Below are positions 33,501 through 45,500 of a stretch of DNA of 64,000 nt, piece by piece (the stretch's first letter is position 1; every line of letters starts with the position of its first letter). The stretch covers positions 1,605,947-1,669,946 of the forward strand of contig VFFE01007510.1 in NCBI GenBank assembly GCA_008921705.1. Direction: 5' to 3'. The DNA is from Burhinus oedicnemus. Its lineage: Eukaryota > Chordata > Aves > Charadriiformes > Burhinidae. The notes beneath the pieces were generated by a model that worked only from the letters and a program-made list of their open reading frames with translations, did no database searches and had not been told where the DNA came from. The position numbers and the translations under genes were made by a program.

Positions 33501-36500
33501 CTAGTTTTGTGTGTGCTAAAGCACACACGTGCCTCCTGGGAGAAGTAAGTTTTGCAGGTTATGTTCGGTGTGCAATTTTCTATCAACTATAAATACTTTC
33601 ACATTTGAGCACAGTCTAAGCATGACAATTAGAAGCTACAAAAGTGATATTTTTTTTTTAATTTAAAAAAAAAAAAAAAGTAAATTATGACTCTGAAACC
33701 AGGCAGTTATTACCCAAACAAGTTGTAACTAGATACAGGTGAGTTTCCACACTTGGCTGTCACTGTGAAATTACCCACACTTAATGCTGACAAGCTTCTT
33801 GGAGTAAAAGCCTGAGTTTCATTCCTTTCCTCCTTGGCCTAAGATTTTTTTCTTAATCATTGTTATTTAATTCAATGCAAGAACAGGTTCCTATGTGCTT
33901 TAAATTCACATCTGCCTATCAACTTCTGTCCCAAATAATATGCCATTTCTGCAGCTTGCTGGAGCCCTAAAGACTGCAGAACTGCAAAGTCCTCCTAAAA
34001 TAAATTACTTTTTCTTTCCTGAGCCCCAGATCGATAAAAAGCCATCCTCCAGTAGTAAACAAAACTCCAGTTTCCACTCAAAGCATCTTCAGACCGGACT
34101 CTGGCATTCTGCAGCACAATAGATGTGCTCTGTGAGGGGTCATCTCCTGGGGGGAGCCGCTGGTGAACAGCGAGACCAAGTATCCGCCTTCACAGAAGGC
34201 AACAGTGCTCTGACCATGCGGGGAGAGGGGCTGACGCAGGCTGTGGCTTATGTTTCTCGTTGTTGGGTTGGGGTTTTTTTTTTTGGCTATTCATCAGAAA
34301 GAGCCAGGTCAGGCCGTACCCTTCCCCATTTCTAGCAGCAGTGCTCCCTTCCCCCTCTCGCAGGGGTAAAGCAGGTTGTGCCATTCATTTTTCCAGTGAG
34401 CAGTGATCCATAAGGACCCCATATAAAGTAAGGTGCTACTCCACATGAGTACAAGTGACTGCAATTCATTTCAGTATTTCTTAGTGGATTTTGAAAATTA
34501 ACCATTCTGAAAAAAATAAGTAACTCCAGGAAACTTCTAATAAATGTTTCTCTAGGGGACCGAGATCCCCATTTACTCACTAATGGGCTGTAAGCGTATT
34601 AAACTGCTCTTTGTTTAGAAACCAACCAACTAAATGTAGTCTTGATACAAATACAGTTAAATGGTTCAGCTTGTTTTTTCACGCTTGGACTAATTTTGCT
34701 GTCACAGCTAGTTTTTACGGTGGTGGACATACGCCTCGTGTCCGCACCCAGAGACAGCAAGCTTGTGTCATACATAGCCTGTCCACATCCACGCTTGGGA
34801 CGCTGGCCACAGCTCCAAACCCTCTCCGCTCAAAACAAAGAATTAACAAACCTCAGAGCACTGCAGACACTACACTTTGTAATTTTCTACAGCAGTCACT
34901 ACCAAACTAGCTAGCACTCATAATAAGTCAGGGTGCTTAAGAAAGAGCATTAGGAAGAAATTCAGTATGACAAAAAAATGTGATTTCTTTATATTTGTGT
35001 ATATTAATACAAGGTTTTTGTTTATGGGCTTTTGGTATAAATTGTAATATATTCCCATGGCTACAATCACAGAATAATGCAAGTTATAGAACTACTTCAA
35101 AGCAAAGTGCAGAAAATTTTGTGCCAATTTATTTTTCATATATATATATATATATTCTGCTCATAAATATCATCACGTGATTGTGCTGCTTTTCAAACAA
35201 AAAGGAAAAGAATACCTGTTGTGAAATTTTAACAAATAAAAGCATTATCTGTAAAACAAACAAGGTCAAACACTTCAGGGTTTCAGAGTGAACTGAGTGC
35301 ACATTCCCCACAAAATCAAAAGCAAGTCTGAAACCCCCAGGAGCCTTTTCACACTCTCCCTCTTGGTTTTGTTTTTTTGCTTTGGTTTGTTTTTTACACA
35401 AGGTCAAAACTACTTTCAATAGGATTTTTGGTTTTAAAAGAATTTTAGTCTAGCTATTAAATAGAACAAACGCATCTTAAAAAAAAAAAGGTCATTTCTC
35501 ATGCTCTCAACACCTCTAAAAACTCAAGAATGGTTTCACAATCATCCCTGCTGTCTGAACAGACATGACGCCAAATTTCATGCTGCACTTACATGCGTAC
35601 TCTCTTCATTGCGCCACAGCTCATTTCATCACACGAAACCATCAGAGAGCATTTACTTTTACTGAGAGCATTTGCTTTTACCGAGGTATGCGAGCATAAT
35701 GCCAGTTGAAAGTCAATTACATGTATTTTGCCTCCAGAATGAGATTGTTGATTCAGACTTACAAAGCTGGTGTGAATCAACATCATACACCTTGCCGAGG
35801 CATCAGCAGGATTCACGTGAACACGTTGGGAGAGCGGCCAAGAGAGCCACTTCCAAGAGAGGCTCTTCCTCGGCCTGAGGGAGCCGGACTACTCAGGACA
35901 GCCGTTCTCCCCCTGCCTACCTGGTCACCCAGCACCTCTGCATGGTCAAAGGAAGGACTTGTAGTTCACACACCCAGCTGGTCTTCTCTACTTCACTGCA
36001 GACTCCCCAGAGCGAGCACTGTGTTACTGGGAGAGTATCACGGCACAAGCCGTACAGGGTAAAGCCACTGCTGTGAACTATGTTCAGAAGCAACAGAAAA
36101 ACTAGGACTAAGATGGATTTAATAGATTTCTGTCAATACTTTCACACTGTAAGCGTAGTGCCAGCTATGCTCATCAGTATTTCTTTGGACATTCTTAAAC
36201 TTACTCAGCTTGAAAGTTGTTTTGTTCACCTCAACTGTCTTCAAACCAGATCAAAAATGACCTCTGCAGGGAGACTGGAATCGCTCCAGAGATAATTTTT
36301 AACCTGGGGGCCCAAAGCTGTTGTGGTAGAGGGTGCAAAAACTGAGACCCAAGCCGAGAGTTCATCCGCACTGACTACAAGTCACCCTCAGGAGGAAAGC
36401 CAAGCCCAAGCAGATCCCAGCTGTACTGAGCCTGTCCCCTGCTGCTGAATCAATTCACTGCGTCTCCTCCACGCAAAGTGAAGTGCCAAGCACGTGGCTG

Positions 36501-39500
36501 CATCTCCGATCTCCTCTCAACTCTTGGTGCACTGAGCTTTTTCATAGCCATAAAAGGCACTTTAAAAGAAAATGGAGACTGAGAAAATGAGCTGAGTCAG
36601 AGTGTAAGCTGAAGCCAATTGCCTGGTTCTCCTCTTCATTAATGAGATGCTAGATTAGAGTAATTCTCCCTTTCCCCTCGGTTAAGCTGTTGGTGTGTCT
36701 TTCAGAAAACATATGTTCTGAATTTCTGGGGTGCTGAGTGAGAAAAGCGACGTGCCAGAATTAAGCTCTCCTTTACAACAACTCACTCAAATGTAAACGT
36801 GTAGAATACTGAAGTCAATCTTCTAATTAACATTGGCACCATTACTATGAAAATGAAAGACTGAGTTGGCAAGAAAACTTATAAACAATCTTTTATGTGA
36901 ATAATTAAGCTATAGCTAAGTTTGCACTGGAACCCTTTTATCAGCCTCTGATTACAGTTACCAGCAAAATCTCTCCAAGACATTTAACGTACTAGAGTTA
37001 ACGTAGTTCTTCTAGATGAAGAGGCAGATCCGGAGCTGGTAGAAACTAAACTAGTACACCACTACCCTCAGCGGCAGGTTCTGTCCCTGCAGCAGCCATC
37101 CCACACTGTTTAAACAAATGCCCACCCACGCCACCTGCAGCTTGGGGCTGAAAGGTGAAGGAAGCAATTCATGACCAGCCAGCCGGTTTTAAAAAAGCGT
37201 GCTTTTCTGCATTTGTGTCTATTTGCCTGTGAGTTATTAATGAATTAAAATATGTGGAGGCAGAGGGATTGAATACAGCGTTCTAAGTTGTTATTAAATA
37301 TTTACATAAAGTCATAGCTTTGCATGGTTATTTTATCTGTTAGTGAGTTTTATGTTAGTGGCTAGTTGATGCTAAAGACATCTTACTGAATTCTGTTAAC
37401 AAATAAAAGCTGCCATTTTAGGAGCTAATTACATTGGGCACTCAGCACAACAAATGTTAAGACAAAGATTCCAATCCACAATTACGAGTTTTTGTTCAAA
37501 GTGCGCTGATGTAAGGATTTGATAATCCTTACTCTATTTCCCTGAAAAGTAAAAGTTGCAAGGCTGTTTACTACTCAAGCATGAAAGTTATACACAAAAA
37601 ATACAGTGATGTATGATTGTGTGTGCTACACAACTAATTTTATTGAGCAAAACCAAATAACAAAGTCAAATTCAAAGAAACAGTCTATTAAATATGGTCC
37701 AAAACTAGATCTTAAAAAATTCAGCTCCCTAGATGTTTTCACAAATATCAAATATTTTAGTTCCAGCAAGCTCCGAAGTTACTTTAACCATAACTGTTCA
37801 GTTATACATGCAAACCAACTTTGTGTCATTTCACATGAATCCTAAAGAAAGAAATGGCTATTACTTTATGCAGTTACTGAGCTTCATGAAATGCAAAAAG
37901 TAAACACAGTGCCTACAGTCAAAACTTGATTGTATGTTTAAATTCCCAACGACTACGGTATTCACAGCTGAACGAGTAGGGTGACAAAAATGGCGCTAGG
38001 GCCAGAGCTCATGTAACCTAAGCACAGTTCCACTGGAAGCATTAAAGAAGCTCCAGCAGAGCTACATCCATTAGCTAAGGCTGCGAGCTATGACTTCAGC
38101 ACGATGTTATCCCCATGCTTAAGTCACAGCAAAGATCTAGCACGCTTGAAGCAAACAATAAATGGCCAAAGTCCCGTAAGATTTGAAGGACTGCATACTG
38201 CCAAAAAAGGAAGTTTTATTTCCACTACTCAATGCTGGGGAGATACAAGCAACCAACAATGGACAACTGGAGCCTGTTAAGCCAGTCAGCAGTTGCTGTA
38301 ATGACATCTTCATGGCAAAAACCAGAACTGTGGGGTATTTTGGTATTGTTTGATTTTGCTTTTAAGTGTTTGCACTTGTCTGGATGAAGCTAAAAAGTGT
38401 TTGTTAGGACTGCAATCTCTAGCAACTTCTGAGCCATGAGGCCCTTGCCAGCCAATAATACAAACACTAAAAGCATTTGACAAGGGAACAAAAAGCACAA
38501 GCAATGATACGCAGATGGATTTTGGAACTAACAGCCAGGAAGTCTACCAGAATACTACTTTCAGCTGGCCAATATGAATGAGAGCACAACTTTTTCCTGG
38601 ACTTGCTATTATCACTTGCACCACCTCTGTTTAATGTCCCAGCCAGGAGTAGTCCCAGCGGTCCCAGCTATATCCAAACAACACAGCAGAAAGATCTACC
38701 GGCTCCACTGTGCTATCTGTAAATATCCTGAAGGCCTCACAACTGGCCTTCACTGCATGGGCACTCCCCTGACTTATGCTCAACTTCTTGTCTGCCAGGA
38801 CCGCAGATGCTTTTTTTGCTAAACTGTTTCCTAGTCAGCTGGACCCAGAGTGCACATGGGGTTATTCTGTTCCAGAAGCAGGACTCTGCGCTTGCCCTTA
38901 CCCCATTCTCTCTCCTTCAATTCAGTATAGGCTATTTGGAGCGATAACAACATGCCATAAACCCCATTGCAATGGGGCAAAAATACATCCTACTTTTGTA
39001 GTAGTGGTGCCAACACACTAAGATCTCTTAGTGCATACAAAAGATCAGTGACTAGATAAATAACAGCTTTCTCAAATTCAACTCAAGCAAGTGATCCAGT
39101 GAAAGAGCAGCACTAAGCTGGTGTCATCACTCCCCCTTACAATAAAATCCCTTGTGTCACAATAGTGCCAAACAAATTACATGAGAGGGTGGTCCAGTTA
39201 ATCCTAAATCCTTGTGTTAGACCTATTACATTGACTGCTTGGTGCTGGCAATACTGAGTTCAGGACAAAGTATAAAACATGACAGGGTTTGGTTTTTTTT
39301 GTTTTTGTTGCTTTGGGGTTTTTTTAATGCAAAAAGGCTAACACACCTATAGAGAGATTATCCAAATTTAATCAACTACATGCCCCCTCTTCTACTCCTC
39401 TTCCCCCAGAAATACCATGGAGATGGCATTATTTCTCAGCACATTTGGGTTCTAGAGATTCGCGGCATATTTAGGTTCTCTGGTGAACTCTGCAGTGAAC

Positions 39501-42500
39501 TAGAGTCACCTATAGCCCAAATTACTTAATCTGTTGTTGTCCTACCCATTCTAGCCATTGCCCTTCCCCCTGACTGGCTCTCTGGGTTTCCTGCAATGAA
39601 GAACACCTGCTTTGGTTCCCCGTATTTCTCCTGCACCTAAGAACTTCTCCTTCACAATATTTTTTGGCTTCAGAATTGCCCAACACAATAAAGGTGTCAG
39701 ATCAATGTTGAGAAAATTCAAAGTATTTCAGAGAGAATGAGATTTGAATCTTAAGGCTAGACGTTGCGCCATCCCCTTTAAAAAGAAAATTAACGACATG
39801 GCTGCTAGATTCAGGAGAAAATGCATCTCGGAGAACAATGTGGTGACAAGTATGTTAAGGTTATTGCCTTTTCTAAAAATGCAGCCAAGTTGTATTCTCT
39901 AGTTGCTTTTAAGCTGACAAGGCATAACTGGAGTACCACTTGATCACCTATATTAAAAGAGCAGGAGGAAAAAGAATCCCTGTAATATTCCACAAAAAAA
40001 GATCTAGAAATGAACTCTAGATCAACAGCTCCACCAGTTCAGATACACTTACTGAAGAAAATAACACCTTTTCCTTGATTTTTAAAAGTGCAAATCAGAG
40101 GCATGTACCTATCACCTACTAAAAGAAATTCCCTTTCCATAGATTTGCTAACTTTTCTCGGCTGAGGTCACACAAGCTGACACAAGTCACAATTAGGTCT
40201 CAAAAGCTAATAAATGAATTTTATTCCCCCATATCACTCTGCAACTAGTGTTGGGCTGCAGATTCCTGCTGTAGCCACTTACCTTTGAAACAAAGCAGTC
40301 TGCTATAGCCACAGGATCATTTTCACAGTTTTCCAAATCTTGCAGAAGTTCACTAAAACAAAGAACAGGAAAAAGAAAAACAATTGTGGCACACCTTGGA
40401 ATAGACACACCTGTATATTTGGAGCCAGACAGTGCTTCGTCATTCATGGCAATGATAACGACACACGGAATCCTGTAATGGGAAAGAGAACCCTTTCAAC
40501 GCACCTCTTCCCCCTATACGTATAGCTACTTGGTTTTTTTGTTTGGAGGCAGAGGAGGACTCTAGGGAAATGGTATTCCCACATACTTAAAAATTCAAGT
40601 CATCACAATGACCATGGATTGGTGATCTCCTAAGCAAAGCTGAGCCCCTTCCTTCAGATTGACAGCTCTTCTACAATACTTACAGTGGTGTAGTCAAGAC
40701 AGTTGTGTAGCTTGTATATCAACTAACACAATTTAAAATGAACAAAATTTAAAAGATACTGAAGCACATGCCGTGTCCTATAAAGACTTTGTATGTTCTA
40801 GGAGCTTTACTTGAGTGAGGGAGATGAGGAGCTGGTCTGAAAAAAACACATATGAGCACCAGGGATGTATTACACATACAAGAAGAATGGTAATAAGCTC
40901 ACTCAGGAAAATTTGTCTGCCTTTAGTGGGTCTCTTCACTGAAGAAAAATGGTTAGCCTGGAAAAAGTTTTCTGGAAGGGAATATATAAATCCTACATGC
41001 ATAAAAATAAAACCTTACTGAGAGGGTTTTATAATTTTGACATGCCAAGCAGGAAATTAATTCATTGTAACAGGAGCAAAGCAATAATGGGGTATGTTCA
41101 CTGTTGTATGAAACTCAGCTCTCGAAAGCCAATTCAGTCAAAGAAAGAGTTCAAGAAGAAGAAGAAAACCTCAAAGGTCTCTCCTTGATCCAAATAGGCT
41201 TTAGTCTTACTGAAAGGTGTACTCAGAAAAATGAGAGAAGAAACTGAGTTTTCTGCCAAATTGTACTCTGGTAGAACATTTCTTCCCCCCCCAACTCCTT
41301 CTCATCCGATGATTTTCCGTTAAGGGCTACTTTTCTCCCAGATCACAGCTGGTTCCCTGAACGAGTTTTGCGTAAGAGTTGCTAAGCCTCTATCTAGGGA
41401 ACTACCCTTTTCCCCTCTAAGCAGACACAATTTCCCTCTGTAAGTAAAAAAAGGAGTAAACCAGGAAAGTTTCCTGACTTGTTCTTTGCTTCTCTAATTA
41501 CTGGAGGAAGGAAGGGGAGAAATCAGCAATCAGTCACAACGAACAAAGACAGACAAAGACCTTATGTTCAGTGGTCACTAAGCCACTCTGTACAGCAACA
41601 ATTTAACCTCCATACCTCAATTTCTCCCTTCATCAAAATGGGAATAAAAATATGACCCTTGCTTGATACCCCACACTCATGAAGCTCCTTTACATCAGCA
41701 AAAGCAGGAAGCTGTAGCAATGGTGACCATAACCATTAGTTATAACGTGGACTGTGTTCCACACATGATCTTTGGAAATAACATCAAACACAATGAACAG
41801 GCTCAGAGGATTCCTGCTGTCTGGCAGGCAGAAGTTCTCCTGATGGCTTAGAGTATGTAGCACCTTGATCGCCATTTTATTCCTACTGGTCTTCTATAAT
41901 ACCACATTATTTCTCCTACAGGATACAGTAATGCAACACTTAAAAATTTTATATATTCATGCAATGAGTTCCAAGTTCATGCAGTAAATATGCTAGTGGG
42001 TTGTATCTTCAGCACAAGCCCATAGTGTAAGGGCTGTGCTTTGAAAGATCTTCTTACCTATACTGCACTCTCTTCTGTCTCACCTGGCTGGTAAGAAAAG
42101 GATTGGTAAGAGCTGCCTGCCACTGTAAAAAAAAACCCAATCTGTCATGTTCAAGAATCCTGAAAAACTTAAATTCCAATAGTACCAAGCTGACATGTGA
42201 AAAAATAGGGCTATTATTATAGCCTATATCTAAGTACCTGGCAGAAGAAACACTAGAGAAAAGCGTTCCCTTCACCTGAATATCCAGAGATTTTATGGCG
42301 TTCACAGATGGTACCACAGCTCTCAGCCTCTGGGACTCGCTTCTGCCAACTGCCCAGGCAGCAAGGAAGCACGAGGGAGCACCACCGCTAGAGGAACTCC
42401 ATGGTCTTGCACCTGAATCACTAACGAGACTCAGATTGAAGCATGCTGCAAGTGCCAGTGCCATTTAAGACCACGTACCGAGTTCTACAGCTTGGGTTAT

Positions 42501-45500
42501 TATGGGCTGGAAAAACTTGAACCTGGATGATCATCATCGATAGCTAATGCTAACTCCTTTGAGATGAAAGCGCTAAGCATAAAGAGACTGATAATTTTTC
42601 ATGCAGTGCATTCATTATCTTTCCAACTCAAATGAATAAAAGTCTCATTACAATGTCTTTTAGGATGCTTCGATTTTTTGGAGTACGAATTATTTTCAAG
42701 ACAATACACTTATCTTCCCCCCATGGGTGAAGACTTTCAATAGGACAAAGTGCAGGTTAGTATCAAGCTGTTGACTACAGGAAGTCAAGAGGAGTGAGAA
42801 AAACACATTTATAGGTCTGCAAATAATCACCATATTTGCACATACAATTCAGGTGAAGCACTTTTAAAAATGTTATTCATTTTATATCACTACCAGACCA
42901 TTTTAAAGTAAGACACAAGTATTTTTCTCCTCCATTTTGATCTGAATTGGAGTGAGCAAGAGATGGTAACAACAGGGACATCAGACCAGCAATCTGGGTG
43001 GAATGGAAAGAATGGAAAGACGCAGGAAGGAAACATCATGGTTTGTCCTGAACCCATGACCAAAAAAACCGAGTTGATGACCAAGTACTGTGCAGTCTAG
43101 CCATAAATGCTAAAGTAACAGCATCTCTGAAAAACTCAATTCTCTTAATGCCTGACAAAGCACAGCATTCAAAACAAAAATGGATGTAACAGGCACAGTC
43201 CAGTCTTCATGGTAGAATATTTTCACCATATAGAGTTCTGGAAAATTAATCTGAAAAGTTCAGACTTTCAGTAAAAAGAAAAAAAAATCAAGAGAAATTT
43301 AGCTTTGATACAACTTCACTGTCACAAAAATCCTGTGGCCAAGACTAATTTCTTTCCAATCACAAAAAAAACCCTCTTCCACTAAAGGTGAGCTCTTACA
43401 TGTTTTATGAAGGCTCCTCCTGAGAACAAGCCAGACCTTACCACGGCGAAGGTCAGAGCACAGGAACGGCTGAATACAGCCGCTGCAGAAAGTGGCCCTG
43501 CACTGTATTTGTGTGTTTCAGTAGTCACCGATGGACAAGGACCATGCAGGATGATCTGCGTCAGCAGGTTTCAGCTTGGGCTCTCCTAAGATCCTCTGAG
43601 CGTTAGTAGAAGTACAAAATAGAGCACGTTTCTCTGCAGAGTTCCCATTTCAGAATCGAGTCATAGTAACAGGTGGAGAATTTACCCTAAAATGACACTG
43701 GAAAGAATCTCAACAGGAGAGGCCAGGGAAGAAAGGCAGCAAATGCTGGCTTAGAGAACACCTCCCCCTTCTGAATAAATAAATTAATAGCGGGGGAGCT
43801 TTTCCCAAAAGACGGAGCAGGACCGGTGGACCAGTATATAGTCAGTGATTCTGCTTTAAGAAACAGCTTTCCAAAAAGAGATCATAGTCACAGGACTAGC
43901 AGTCACCATCCTGACCATCATTTCTGCCATTCAATGCAACACCTAAAAATCATAAGTAGTTTAGCTGAGAGAAATCCCCATTTACTGAAATGAAATTTCT
44001 CAGATGTGTACAAAGTCAAAAAAACCTGATCAAATGGTTTGAGAAAAACAAGGTAATTCTGAAACTATAAAATCATGCTCACAAAAAGCATCTGAAACTA
44101 CTAACACAGAACTGCCAAATGGACCTTTTTCAAAGGTAAAAATAAATAAAAAGGCTCTAGAGTATGTTCAGGACCCAGAAGCTACATGCCAAGTTTCACA
44201 CAGGAGGGAACTTAATCTTAGAAGCTATATTGGGATCTACGCTGAGTGTTCAGTCTTGAAAGCTCACAATTTCCATGTAGAATTTTAAATTAGAAGGCCT
44301 GAAATACATTAGTAATTTATTAGAGGTTTTGAACAACTTTCCAGTGAGTTTTAACCATTGTAACATATCTATGTCTAGAATTGCCCAAAACTGCTTCTTT
44401 TCTTTTTAACCTTTGCAAATATATTTTTTTTTTTTTGCAAGTCAGTTATTCTGTATAATGACTGATGATACTTGAAGGTATTTCTGTTAGGTAATATTTG
44501 CAATGATGCTGGTATAAATGCGTCCTCGCTACCAAGTCTGCCATTCCCCCAGCTTTTAAAGGATCAGAAAATATAACAGCCAGGACTGTGTTTTTCCATC
44601 CTGTGACCGCTGGGAAGCTGTAAGCTTACAGTCTTTGTCTCATGGCTCGAAAACACCTGATCAGGCTACCACTAGGTATTTTCCAGCATGTTAGACATCC
44701 AGTCAAGTCAGTTGTAGCTGAAGCAGGACACAGCAGCTTTCTAGTTAAGTGTATTTCCATTACTCTGTGGCAGCCGTTTTAATTTTCAGGAACAGATTTA
44801 AGGTTTCATCTTTGTCTGTAAGTTCTGAATAGATCCGTCCCCACTCTTCCCTTTGATACTGAACAGCAATCCCAGCAGCTGAAGCACTTTAAAGTAGCTT
44901 CCCATGATGATGGAAAAACATTGAAGATGCTCTTTGACACTAGTCCTCCCCTTTTGATTCAATTAAATTATCTGCTCTTCTTCAAAAAACTCAGTAGTTT
45001 GGGAGATGTTTTGTCAACTATAGCAAAGCTAAGAGACCTTTTACAGAAGTAATGGGATATAAAAGACATGGGAACTTTATACCAATATCTTTCTTGTATC
45101 AATTGAATATTCAGGTTTTCCTTAAATGCTGAACAAGTTAATTATTTTTATAGTAACAGAGGATTCAGGCAAAAGTAGCAGTAGCATGCTCCTAAAAGTG
45201 CAGATACCACAGGTCCCACACAATGCGGCACCAGCTATACTTCAGGCTTCCAGTGTACATTAGAATCCCATCTGCGGAGTTTTAGGGAAAGCTGTAAAGA
45301 TACTGAACAGAAGCCTTCAATAAATGGAAAGGTACTCGAACACACTTTCGAGAAATTAATTCAGGGAGTCTCTAGTAGTATAAAACACTACCCAAAGGTA
45401 CCCAATGTAGTAGGAATAAAATGACGTCTCTTTAAAGAATTTCATTCACGGTGGTCTTGCATTAGGCTCAGTTAGGGCATAGAGCAGATTAGGCTTAAAT

